64,000 nucleotides of DNA from assembly GCF_964204645.1 (NCBI RefSeq), contig NC_134032.1, positions 12,456,275 to 12,520,274 of the forward strand, read 5' to 3'. Source of the DNA: Tubulanus polymorphus. Its lineage: Eukaryota; Nemertea; Palaeonemertea; Tubulaniformes; Tubulanidae. Both the position numbers and the translations under genes were made by a program. Positions 12,401 to 21,560 of the stretch are shown here, piece after piece. The notes beneath the pieces are model-generated. The model saw only the letters and a program-made list of their open reading frames with translations, searched no databases and was not told where the DNA came from. Position 1 is the stretch's first letter. Each line of letters starts with the position of its first letter.

Positions 12401-15400
12401 CTGTTCCAGACTGTAGATCAATACCTGCTTTATACAATACAAATTATTTTTATAATAATTATGTTTACTCACCTTCCTGATGACGTAAGAAGCCTCTAAT
12501 TTGCCAATTGTTTTGATATATTCGCTGATCGCGCCGTCGTGATCGCCTTTACTGTATAAATGATCACCATATTGTCGGAATATATCGATCAAACCGTCCT
12601 GATCATACTGCTGTCGTTTGGCCAAACTAAACACACGTAAACAAACATCACCGTTTAAAAATTGACGTAAATTATAAAATCAGAATGTTAAAATGGAGCT
12701 TACAAAATTTTTCTTAGAACATTTCTTTTTTTAAAACAAAATCAAGTATTTAACAGTTACTCACTTGATCGCTAACGGGTAAAGATTTTTTCGGAATAAC
12801 ATGTCGAGTTTGGTTTGAGTGTCTTTTTCTTGTAGGTGGTACAACTGAAACGAAAATCAGACATGAGATTATCATCTAGGCGAGCAGATATTCGAGGGAG
12901 GTTGGTTTCCTTAGACAAATGACTAATTCAACTGAAGAAATCGACGATTATGAAGTAAAACTAACGACGGATTTTGTTGTTTCGATTCAAATGCTTCCAG
13001 ATATTCTCAAAACAAGATTTATTTTCTTAAAGTCATATGTGCTGTCTGTAGTAGCTAGAATATAATCACTGAGGAGAAACCTTTCGAGTGGAATTCACTT
13101 GGGGAAAACATTTTCACTTCACAGTGAATTCCAACTTCCCCAAAATCAACTGCTCATTGATTGTATTGCTAGACTACTCTCTAGGAAATCTGTTATGAAA
13201 ATAGCTGATATCAGAACGATAACCACACTCAAACTTGGTGAACGGAAAATAAGATAAAAACCCACTATCTACGAATTAAAAGAATTTAAAAACAAGAATT
13301 TATTTATTCAATCTAAAATATATAGAATACAGGACGAATTATATCTCACCCTAGAAATCATCGTCAGGTGTCGTGTATTCTATATATTTTAGATTGAATA
13401 AATAAATTCTTGTTTTTAAATTCTTTTAATCTGTAGATAGTCGGTTTTTATCTTAACAGCTGATATCATTTGAACCCTGTAGTTTCCTTCGTACAAAGGG
13501 CTTTTTCTTAAAAATGCGGGAGGCTGTTGAGGCGAAACTTTCGAAGCAGACGAACCTTTCTATCGCCCCCGACGACGTAGAGCGAGCCCCATTCGCAGAC
13601 GACGTCGATCACTTCCGGAATCGGCGCCGAATACGCGATAAACTTATTGTTTATATCGTAAACCGTGACTAGATTCAAATCGAAACCTTGAGCGCTGAAA
13701 TCAGATCCAAACAAATTGAAATTAAATTGAATCCGTTACGACAGGACTTTCAGGAAATATTTCATCCATTTCGTTAAAGAATTCTTACTTCGGTCGAGCT
13801 AAAACTTTGTTGTCTTTGCTGACGACGACCAGGTAACCGCGGAACCAGTGCAATTGTAGTTTGTCGCTGTCGAAAGCCAAACACTGACCCCGTTCATCAG
13901 GTTGATAGAAATATACAGCCTAAAATGAACGAATATAGATAAATATGTTTACAAGCAGCGACTAAATTTCTATGATAGAACCTGGGGTCACTCTGACATA
14001 TCTGTGGATGTCATGATTTGGATATTTTCGGAGCCACTCCTATTCTATACATGCGCGATAACTAGATAGTGGTATCCTATGATTGAATTTGAATACAATG
14101 CAAAGAAACATCTGCAACTTTCTAGTTTAAACACAACTGATCAGCTACAAACTAGGTTTGAAGAATATTCACAATGATACAAATGTGACCTAAGAGTGAC
14201 GACTTTCAAATGATCTTAGTTTCACTGAAAAGCTGGATTCACCGTACGATTGATTTTGAAGATATTTGAATTGATGATTTTGTGCAACTGTCTCTATGTT
14301 GCCCCCCCCCCCATAATTAACCGTCTCATTCAAAAACAACTGATTTTATTTGAGAAGATACACAATATCCGTGTATGATGATGATGAGAGAAATCCCACA
14401 ATAACGAAGCCAAGATTGAAAAATTCTATATCAGAATGATTGTATTTGAGGAGCGACGTTTCGGCTAACAACTGTAACCCATCATCAGTACGCCTGATGA
14501 TGGCTAACAGTTGTTAGCCGAAACGTCGCTCCTCAAATACAATCATTCTGATATAGAATTTTTCAACTGATTTTAACACCATCCACTTACGTCGTTTCGA
14601 CCGATGACAAACTGATGATCCAAGGTCACGTCCGTCTGCACCGAGCATTTCATCGCGCAACCGTGACGATCCAATATCGCCTGAAATACAATAAAATCAG
14701 TCCGAAAATGATGAAGATGGCCCAATGAATCGAATAATCATTTCCATTTGAAAATATTGGTTGAAAACAATTTTCTAAATCACTACCTTCTTGTCTTTGT
14801 CTTTATCTTTCGCGCCAACGGTTATCGCCATAGTTACGTGTTCAGTCGAGAGGAACACGATCGGACTGTTGCCGACCATTCGAATCGCGATTCCAGTGAT
14901 TCGATGTTGACCTTCATGCACCAGACGCTGTTTACTGTGTCTGAAAAATTTAAAATCTTTTAAAATTTCATCAGATTTGCCTTTTTTAGAAAACTTTTTC
15001 CAAATTTTGTTTGTACTGTCTTCAAGATTTCATACGAAAGTCCAATCGAACTTACCGTTCTTTGGTGACATCTCCTTTAAACAATACGACTGATCCATTT
15101 TCGAATCCAACCGCTAAATAGTTTAGATTCTCGTGCACAGAGATGCAAGTAACCTGAGAACGTAACCGAATTCATTAATACAAACATCTGTTATTTCAAG
15201 GGATAAAATGAGGTTATGCTAACTTACCGGAGTTGGATTATTTCCCGGAATCGCTCGAACTATTCTCGAACAAGTTGGAATTCCACTTTTGTCGATCTGA
15301 AAATTCAAGGATAATATAAATTTTATTTTCAGTCATCCTTGTTGGGAGGGGTGAGGTCCTATTTTGATGTTACTACCTTATCGAGGTTCCAAACTTTGAT

Positions 15401-17000
15401 CAAAGGGTTTGTCCCTGGTTCATCTTCCTGAAATCAATCAAATTTTTTCAATAAATCAGCAATTCTGCTTAACACTTTCATGCATTTTATTCCACCCAAT
15501 ATCAATCAACCTTCGCTACTGAATCACTCAAAAGTTGATATTGAATCAAGTCTAAAATTGTCTAAAAATGTATGACGTTCCTAAATTGTTTGATTGGTTA
15601 TACCACTAATTGGTCTTGATGTTAAGCCTTCACCGTTGCAGTGTAGGGCTAATTGCACAGTGCACAGTCATGCTTCTAGATTTAAGCCCAGTCATAAGAC
15701 AATCTAAGTTCTATAGCCAATCTTTTAACCCTTTCAGTGCATCTACACCGCAATGTCGTGTATAAATCAGTGATAGATTTTGCTAGTACACCGCACTGTG
15801 GTGTATTGATGAAATGAGTAATTAGCTCTTTTGAAAAATGGCAGCACCTGTCAAACATAGTGAAATATTAGTAACTAACGATACACCGCGCTGCGGTGTA
15901 GACACACTTTAGTGGTATTCCCCGTTATTCAACAAACTAGGGCGGAATTTTCAAAAATTTTCAAATTATCTCCAGCACTTTAGGGTATTAATTAGTCAGC
16001 ACTGAAAGGGTTAAAGACTTATTTCAGGATTTAAAACCACTTTAAAAATTAGCCTAAATCATGAATGTACAACTGGGCTGGGTTTTGAATTTAGACCCAT
16101 TTCACATTATGAAAAGTCATAATATTTCCACAGGTTGTCACTCACCCCGACTGTAACTAGAATGTTATGTTGTTTGAGTTGGAATAAATGCGTGACTCTG
16201 ATGGCGTACGCGGCGAACGACGTCACTTGTAACTGACGGTTAATGAAATACAACTTCCCCTCGCAATCAGCGATGAGAATCTGACCGCGACCACTCGCGC
16301 AGGCGGTCACTATCACCTCCTGAAAATATCAAATCAAAACATTTCTAGGTTAATGGCATAGGCTAGTGTAGCATTCAGGGTTTTTTCCACCTTAAAATAG
16401 GGATTGATCCTGTTATTTTATTTTATTGGTAGATTTTGTTTGATTTGTTGTAGGCCTAACTTGGTGTACGTACAAATCTCTCACACCTGCCGGGAACGAA
16501 ACAGGGGGTTTGCTTTTGAAATATGAAACCTAAGTACAGATTTTTTAGTTTTATGGTAAGGGTAATGAAGGGGTTTAGAAGGCTAGGGGTTAGGTTTCTT
16601 TAAAGGGGTAGGTTTAGGTAAGGGTCTTGGTTGAAAGGTTAGCTTTCTCTTCCATCATCGTGCCGTGTCATTCATTATTCTTATCGACTTACCCGAAGTT
16701 TATCAAAAGGTTCATCTGTTCCAGGGAGTTTGACAACTTCTTTGTCGAAGAAATTAAATCTTTTCCACTGAAAAACGAGTCAATGAACGCTGTCAGTACT
16801 ATTTCGGAGAATTCTTAAACTGAACGGTAGAAGGCTAGACTACACTTTCGGCAACAAATCGAGTTAAATAAACAGTTTAGTCAATTAATTAAAGTTCGCT
16901 GGTTCAAAAATTAATTCTATTTACTCATTCTTGATTTGATGATACTCCAGAAATTATCTGTCAACGAAATAAATTAGCAAAATACCTGAAAAATAGCCAT
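6437..17000 (-). CDS. VPS11: VPS11, RING-finger core subunit of HOPS/CORVET, 23 coding exons
   Basis: Coding exons in transcript order: 16986-17000, 16693-16767, 16146-16319, 15377-15427, 15228-15296, 15056-15153, 14787-14940, 14591-14680, 13789-13919, 13556-13694, 12765-12844, 12473-12626, 11900-12046, 11509-11700, 10949-11054, 9832-9944, 9662-9745, 9211-9261, 8948-9036, 8789-8863, 8218-8395, 7267-7484, 6437-6668. All phases agree; the sum is 2715 nt, 904 residues. Start MAIFQWKRFNFFDKE; first coding exon only 15 nt. The N-terminal half is a beta-propeller (LRVTHL-type words, PLIKVWNLDK), then a clathrin-repeat solenoid (DFDVETAIKVCRQAGYYEHA; YLKIQLEDIKDY), a coiled coil (about 760-800) and a RING-H2 with ligands C805, C808, C821, H823, H826, C829, C840, C843. 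It ends soon after ADYFGRGV. VPS11 bridges the Vps-C core in endosome/lysosome tethering. Exon 10 uses the weak donor GTTCGT. Confidence 0.95.
6820..7038. mobile_element. hAT-like MITE with 8-bp target duplication (copy 1)
   Basis: The element starts AGGGCTGCTAACC and ends AGTTGGCAGCTCT, imperfect terminal inverted repeats, flanked on both sides by the identical 8-mer GTGTGGCC (6812-6819 and 7039-7046). The 219 bp are non-coding and align along their length with 60938-61137. An 8-bp target duplication is the hallmark of hAT transposons (established knowledge); the hAT assignment rests on that and the terminal sequence. It lies in the last VPS11 intron. Confidence 0.75.
7040..7250. repeat. Diverged ~75-bp tandem repeat in the last VPS11 intron
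   Basis: Repeated words such as GTGGCCCTC, CTCAGCGGGTTG, GATACCTCAAACCTGCTA and GCTAATAATA recur about every 75 bp, with one copy on the left side of the hAT-like MITE (6755-6815). The MITE therefore landed within this minisatellite. The intron is bounded by coding exons 6437-6668 and 7267-7484. Confidence 0.55.
7960..8147. repeat. Foldback element with 'aaaacccactat' terminal repeats
   Basis: The left end ATAAAAACCCACTATATAC (about 7964) and right end GTATATAGTGGGTTTTTAT (about 8124) are perfect inverted repeats. Inside, GATCATCGTCAGG and CCTGACGATGATC form a second inverted pair, followed by GATCTC-loop-GAGATC and GAAACG. The sequence just left (ACCACACTCAAAC to GGACGG) is shared with the element at 13214-13457. 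It sits in a VPS11 intron. Confidence 0.6.
8503..8640. repeat. Foldback element with 'agtggcca' ends and 'ccctgactttt' interior
   Basis: It begins GGTGGCCACTT and ends AAGTGGCCAT, with pyrimidine-rich CCCTGA/CTTTTCC words between. A longer related copy runs about 9315-9605 (TTGGCCACTTTT to GTTAAGTGGCCAA), and a third relic may lie near 56512-56545. Non-coding, in a VPS11 intron. Superfamily not determined. Confidence 0.5.
9315..9605. repeat. Foldback element, 'agtggcca' family, longer copy
   Basis: The terminal words TTGGCCACTTTT and GTTAAGTGGCCAA are inverted; the interior shares CCCTGA and TCCCTGATTT words with 8503-8640. It contains the direct duplication ACTCAAATACCGGT near 9414-9443. 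In a VPS11 intron between exons 9211-9261 and 9662-9745. Confidence 0.5.
10063..10380. mobile_element. Pogo/Tigger-like MITE, TA-flanked, with nested insertion
   Basis: The left end CTGTGGAACCTCGTTACAACG is close to the reverse complement of the right end, TAACGAGGTTCCACTG, and both ends are flanked by TA (10061-10062 and 10381-10382). Terminal repeats of the type CAGTGGAACCTCGTTA with TA target duplications are typical of the pogo/Tigger branch of Tc1-mariner (established knowledge). No transposase is present. A (TA)n run lies at about 10181-10199. A second element (10218-10360) sits inside its right half. In a VPS11 intron. Confidence 0.7.
10218..10360. mobile_element. Nested 143-bp foldback MITE, 'aggggccggttccatag' family
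   Basis: A perfect 17-bp terminal inverted repeat, AGGGGCCGGTTCCATAG (10218-10234) and CTATGGAACCGGCCCCT (10344-10360). The interior is also palindromic, with several CTTAAGAC/GTCTTAAG words. It interrupts the pogo-like MITE 10063-10380 and is therefore younger. Relatives are 24009-24150 and the broken copy around 15640-16090. Confidence 0.75.
11040..11500. repeat. Minisatellite of ~92-100 bp in a VPS11 intron
   Basis: Four to five tandem copies share GAGTTTGTGAAATACAGTAG, CAGTCTCTTACTGCGGC and GAGACTGGTAAAATCCTACC. The same unit appears in reverse orientation near the right end of the window (about 61430-61660) and as a fragment near 4140-4195, so this is a dispersed family that expands locally. 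Confidence 0.7.
12140..12395. repeat. Diverged ~95-bp tandem repeat, shared with 4950-5215
   Basis: Units contain ATTTTCAATTGA, CGCCGGACATTAGACA, TTTATCAGCC and TTTTCAAATATTGATC in this order; the same words in the same order appear at 4950-5215 outside the gene. Lies in the VPS11 intron between exons 11900-12046 and 12473-12626. No coding potential. Confidence 0.5.
13214..13457. mobile_element. Foldback element with 11-bp target duplication
   Basis: The element is flanked on both sides by the identical 11-mer AGCTGATATCA (13203-13213 and 13458-13468). Its outer arms (GATAAAAACCCACTAT and ATAGTCGGTTTTTATC) and a longer inner pair (AAGAATTTATTTATTCAATC and its complement) make a large hairpin. 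It shares ends, the ATCATCGTCAGG word and the ACCACACTCAAAC flank with 7925-8147. An 11-bp duplication is unlike cut-and-paste DNA transposons with fixed short duplications and is closer to Penelope-type or target-primed insertions (inference). Confidence 0.65.
14416..14566. repeat. 151-bp hairpin with perfect 60-bp arms
   Basis: Bases 14416-14475 and 14507-14566 are exact reverse complements over 60 bp. The 31-bp loop itself contains CCATCATCAG and CTGATGATGG, so almost the whole element folds on itself. On the plus strand CTGATGA is followed by GGCTAAC-AGTT-GTTAGCC and GAAAC, resembling part of a hammerhead ribozyme core. It lies in the VPS11 intron between exons 13789-13919 and 14591-14680; the right arm ends 25 bp from the exon edge. 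Confidence 0.85.
15729..16010. mobile_element. TTAA-flanked piggyBac-like MITE
   Basis: The ends are CCCTTTCAGTGC and GCACTGAAAGGG, a perfect 12-bp inverted repeat flanked by TTAA at 15725-15728 and 16011-16014. TTAA duplication with CCC-starting ends is typical of piggyBac (established knowledge). The interior holds three short palindromes built on ACACCGC and GCGGTGT. It is inserted in an older foldback element of the family at 10218-10360, pieces of which remain at about 15640-15724 and 16015-16085. In a VPS11 intron. Confidence 0.75.
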
Positions 17001-19315
17001 CCTCTTTTCCTCTTACTTTTGACAGCGCTCAAAGCGATGCCTTTAGTCTACTGCGCTACTTCACTCCGCGTACTCGAGATTGGCATCATACCTACCGCGC
17101 CTATTCCGCGTACTTTAGTAAGTGAAATTGTTAATCCGAATGCGACACGTCGAGTAGTCCAACCGAATGCGTCCTCGCTTGCCAGGGTTTGATTGCCTCC
17201 GTCCCAATATAGAATAGGGTCCAACCGAGCAATGGAATGGTCCACGCTTGCACCTGATTGGCGAGAAAAAACTGATCAGCATACAAAACCAGAAGTCTCA
17301 TGGAACCATTGGAAAATTCAAAGTTTCACTAACTGGTCGAATTTCCTTCAAAAATTTCTTAAATAAAAGAAATTGCACTTCGAACAATAAGAGAAAAATC
17401 CTTTCGGTGTATAAAGCTTACTTATTTATTTTAGACGTAATACATTTTTAATAAAAGATTTGTCGAATAAGGCCCACTTTCATGAAAATCCCTGTTAAAA
17501 TGAGACTGGGCCTGGGAACACGTGAGGGGTTGGTTACAATGATTTTTAACAAGCACCAACTTAATGAGATTAAAATTAACAAGGCATAGGTTACTAATAT
17601 ACTAGTAACTAATTCAATAGAATCTTGCATTTATGATGATGGATGCCTCCTAAATCCCCCTATGACATCAACAAATTTGATCTAAAGATCAAATCACTAG
17701 TAAGCAATTTGATGATGTCATAAGACGGATTTCTAGGTATCATCTTTCACAGAAGAATCTACAAGCTAACATACTTTTCCATTATCATATTCGGGTCTTA
17801 AAAGAGACTAGAGACGTTATGACTTTCTACACGATCATTCAGTATAAAAATTTCAAAACAAAAACATAAAAGACATCATTTAACACACTGATAGCACCAA
17901 TACCATTGACTGCCAGCTGGGTGGGGTTTATACTGTCCCTTTCGGACAAGTGGCCAATTTTCTCACTGCCGCCTTTCTCCTCGTGAAAAAATAACCAATA
18001 ACCCCTCACATTCTAAACCACATTTGGTCGAATTGATTTCTTCCAAATTTTATCTTCTGACACCGAAGTGAGGCAGTGTTTACTGCACAACCAGAGTGCG
18101 AGGTAGCCGAAGTCTGTGGTAGAATTTTTTCAGTGTCCGTTAATCTCTTTTGAGTGTCACAAGTATCGATTGCATTTTTCACTCGAGTATTTTTCTTTTT
18201 TGGTTCAAACGCTGGTTGTTCGCAGTGAACTGTAAATACAGAATTCAGAAATAAGCATTACCGGTAGTTATCACCCTGCACTCCACTATTTTTCGCTAAT
18301 GACCTTTTCACTCGAATGAATTTAGTCAGATAACTTTTCTCCACCTGTAAATACCCCTCATTTTAGTTTTGCTGTATTTTTCAATCTTTATAAATTGATA
18401 TCGATTTCAATCTTCTAAATACGTAAGATCTATGTTGATCGTAAAAAACTTAGTCATTTCAGAAGGTGAAATGGTCTTTTATCCAAACCACCCAAAATAA
18501 TTCTAAGAAACAGAAGTAATAGTAAATGTACAGAAGTTAGTTAGTTATTATGTACAGTAACAGTTCTTTATAATGGCACTATTGGGACCAATGAAAAATG
18601 ATGGTATTAAAGAATTTAGCATTAGCGTTATATAGAAAGGTATTTTCAATGAATCTGAGTTGGATTGAATGAATTAGTTTTCTAAACGTTTGCGTTGAGT
18701 GAGCACAGGTATTAACTAGGGGTTCAGGGAGACCATGCCCACTTGAGAAGTGGTTTCAAAAGCTCAACAATCTAACAGTTTCAATATTCAACACCCCCAT
18801 ATATACCATATACAAAAACCAATGACCTTGAAACTCACCACAATCATAGAACATGTCAGCAGCTACGATTTTGTAATTTATTGTGGTAACAAAATATGCC
18901 TAGTTACCCAAACCGTAAGGAAATACTAAGTTATTCTACTATTCAACGCCCCCTAGTGACTATATAGAATAACTAATGACCTTGAAACTCACCACAATCA
19001 TAGATCGTGGTTCCTACAGAACCATCGATATGAAATTTGAGGGGTATTTGAGGGGCTTTTGAGGGTATGTTCACCAAATTTGAGGGTCATTTTTAACGAC
19101 GAAAACCTAATTGATACACAAAACAGTACCAGTAGAATACTTGGCATGTTCATAGAACATGTCAGCAGTTACGATTTTGTAATTGATTGTGATAATAAAA
19201 CATGCCTTGGTACCTATTCAACATGGAAATACGACGGACGAAAAGTAAACGCAATAGCCCGCTGGGCTAAAGTGGGCCAAAAAGGAGGATGGCAGCTTTA
19301 TAAAAGACTTTCACT
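17001..19315. other. Intergenic: VPS11 upstream region and tetraspan 3' region
   Basis: No exon recognised. The first ~260 bp hold the VPS11 5' end and probably its promoter; a minus-strand CCAATCAG lies near 17255-17265 and the repeated word ATCCGAATGCGACACGTC/CCAACCGAATGCG is at about 17132-17170. About 17636-17750 is a foldback (GATGCCTCCTAAATCC against GGATTTCTAGGTATCATC). About 18780-19210 holds three diverged copies of a segment with words such as TGACCTTGAAACTCACCACA, ATAGAACATGTCAGCAG and ACGATTTTGTAATT. The rest is AT-rich with nothing else visible. Confidence 0.45.
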
Positions 19316-20808
19316 CTACCTATCGATAGCGATGGCGTCGTCGTACGTAGGTGGTGGAGCCGGTACGACCTGTTCGTACGAGGGCGGAGGAGAGCTGTAA
19401 GCAGCAGCAGACGGATTGTTGTCTTCAGATCGTCGTCGTCGGCTCGTTTCGGCTAGTCTCGCCGGTCCCAACTCGGTCGAATAATCTAATATTCGAGGCT
19501 CGTACGTTCTCGTTTGATCTGAAATGGAAAGATTTTCGAAAAACTATTTCTTATTTCGAAACTTCGCTCTTTTAATTCAAACCCTCAGACCACTGGTGGT
19601 CATAAAACCTGGTCTATAAAACCCACCCTCGGAGTTTAAGTTCAAACTGATCAATAAATTTACCAGCCCATGCAGATGCTAACAGTGTCTAGGGTTGAAA
19701 ATAAACTGTTCTCTGAAACCAGCCTCAAAGCCCAGTTTCACAAAAAGGATTAAGGCCTAAATCGATTTAAGATAAACTGAATTAATGAAGTAAGTTTAAC
19801 CTTTTTGGAAAACGGGGTCCAGGGGTTTTAAGTTAAAACTGATCTCTGAAACCAGCCTCAGGGTTGGTTTCATGAAAAAGTTTTTAAGCTCATATCAGTT
19901 GTTAAGTTTGAATTGTTTTCCTCATTGAAAACAAGAACTAACCAATGGCAATTACACTAAAAATATTAGTTAAACTTCTTCGTGAAACTGGATCCAGGGA
20001 TAAAAGTTGAAACTGGTTTACGCAACCCAGCCCCCGTGATAAAAGTTTAAACCGGTCTATAAAACCAGTCACTGGTCTTAACCACAGGAGGATGAATTAA
20101 GTGGTTACCTTGCGGGTTAAGATGAATCGCTTGGAATGGCCGTGCTCTTTCCGAAGGCATTTCGTCCCCCATCGTCGGTCCATTAACCGTAATATCTCGT
20201 GAGGGATCACACAAGGCGCGCATCCCGCGTATAACCTTCCGTTTATACCCGATCGCGATCTTCGTGCAAATCATCGTCGGCACGGCGGCCATCAGATCGG
20301 TAACCGCGGCAACGATCGCCGGAATCGCCGCGAACGACATCATCAAATAACCGTCGCATTCTCGTTTCAACGTCGGAAACTCCTTCAATTGTTCGCCGCG
20401 GTAATCGTAACATTTCTCGGCGCCGACCGACGCGGCGATATCGCGAGCGTTCACCGAAAACCCGATCACCGTCGACGCGTACATCGTGCAGAAAAAACAA
20501 CAACGGAAATTGCGTTTTAAAAAACGCCCGGCCGGATGGTAGTAGTTCGATAAACTGATGATCAGAGCCACGGAGTAGACGATCAGCTGACCGACGTACA
20601 AGAAACCGAGGAACATCACGTAGCCTGTTTGCTCGCCGAGATAGATGAACACGATCGGTAGAATCGAAACGGCAAACGCGAGCACGTGCAAAATTGGTCC
20701 GAACGAGACCCAGTGTTTCGAACAGCACGGCAGATCGTTGACGACCGCTCGGTCGACGTCGTCCCAATTATTACGAGCATCATCACGCTGGCTCACTCTC
20801 CTAGACAT
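19316..20808 (-). CDS. Four-pass membrane protein with C-terminal PPxY motifs, family unknown
   Basis: Two exons: 20109-20808 (ATG at 20808, 233 codons plus one base, donor GTAACC) and 19316-19518 (acceptor TTTCAG, completes an Asp codon, 66 codons, TAG). Product 300 residues. Hydrophobic segments are at about 35-57, 62-87, 101-121 and 153-178, separated by a very short first loop and a ~30-residue loop with C133 and C151. Both ends should then be cytosolic. The tail carries RRRR (260-263) and two PPxY motifs, PPSY at 278-281 and PPTY at 289-292, known docking sites for WW domains of NEDD4-family ubiquitin ligases and YAP/TAZ-type proteins. I do not recognise the family; it is not a CD9-type tetraspanin (no CCG) and not clearly MARVEL. 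Exon 1 has GC-rich coding-like base use. Confidence 0.85.
19590..20100. repeat. Cluster of foldback relics in the tetraspan gene's intron
   Basis: Words of the type TCTGAAACCAGCCTCA, AAGTTCAAACTGATC and CAGTTTCACAAAAAGG against CTTCGTGAAACTGGATCCAGGG recur, some inverted. At least two foldback pieces are visible (about 19730-19810 and 19862-19998). The cluster lies between the tetraspan exons (intron 19519-20108). Confidence 0.5.
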
Positions 20809-21556
20809 TTCTGGAAAGTCTCTTCTACTGCTGGAAAGAAAATACGATGGTTAATTCTAATCGTTTTTAATGGGATTCGAACTCGATTATTGAAGGAAAC
20901 CCGTTCAAAACCCGATTTGCTTTTAATTCAGCCTCACGAATACCTACATCTATATATCATTTTCTTCAGAAAATTATTTCCTTTCGGGAATTTGAGCCTA
21001 TGTTTAGTTTACCTGAGTTTGAAATCTTTTAGGAATGAAAAAGCGATGCAAATCGGGAAGTCATTAAAAATCGCACCGCTCAATCAACAGGTGACGGTTT
21101 GACGCAATGAAGCAGGGCACATAGATTTCTGTGCACCGTCAAGAGGGTGGCTTCGAATCCCAGCTGAGGCAACACAATTAGAATGTCAAATAGACAACAC
21201 AATCTAACAATCTAACTAGATTGTCAAATAGACAACTTGAACTTAAACATATATTTATTGTGCCGTATATAACGTTTATACATAGGATAAGACATGCAAT
21301 AAATTTACAGAACAAAACATTGAAGAATGACATTTAATATAAAGTGTATAAGGCATAAAACATATATACAAGAAATAATTAATATAGACGTAACAAGTAC
21401 CACTGGGATTATATGCATGTTTATCCTCTATTCAGTACTGTAACTGATGCACAATGAATCAGTCACAGTTGACTTGTAGAGCCAACTCCACACAGTTGAG
21501 TCTAGTCCCTGACTACAGAATCAGTTCATTTTCTGTGAGCAACTCTGAGTCAAATC
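20809..21556. other. Upstream of the tetraspan gene; tRNA-like sequence inside
   Basis: The tetraspan 5' UTR and promoter should lie at the left end; no core promoter motif is clear. About 21100-21170 has a tRNA-like stretch: GCACA-loop-TGTGC as a possible anticodon arm, then GGTGGCTTCGAATCCC, which fits an internal B-box of RNA polymerase III. It is followed by direct repeats of TGTCAAATAGACAAC (near 21183 and 21221). This may be a tRNA-derived SINE or a decayed tRNA; no clean cloverleaf can be drawn. The remainder is AT-rich. Confidence 0.35.
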
Positions 21557-21560
21557 TTAA

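Noticed and set aside
17048-17245. Minus-strand 65-codon frame upstream of VPS11 as an extra N-terminal exon
   Set aside because: VPS11 has a clear start at 17000 matching the family N-terminus; this stretch contains internal direct repeats and fits the upstream/promoter region better.
20243-20767. 174-codon minus-strand frame overlapping the tetraspan exon
   Set aside because: A shadow frame of the GC-rich exon; it is arginine-rich, has no hydrophobic pattern, and the main frame joins a second exon in phase.
21100-21170. Functional tRNA gene
   Set aside because: A B-box-like string and one possible stem exist, but no complete cloverleaf with acceptor stem and a U33-type anticodon loop can be drawn.
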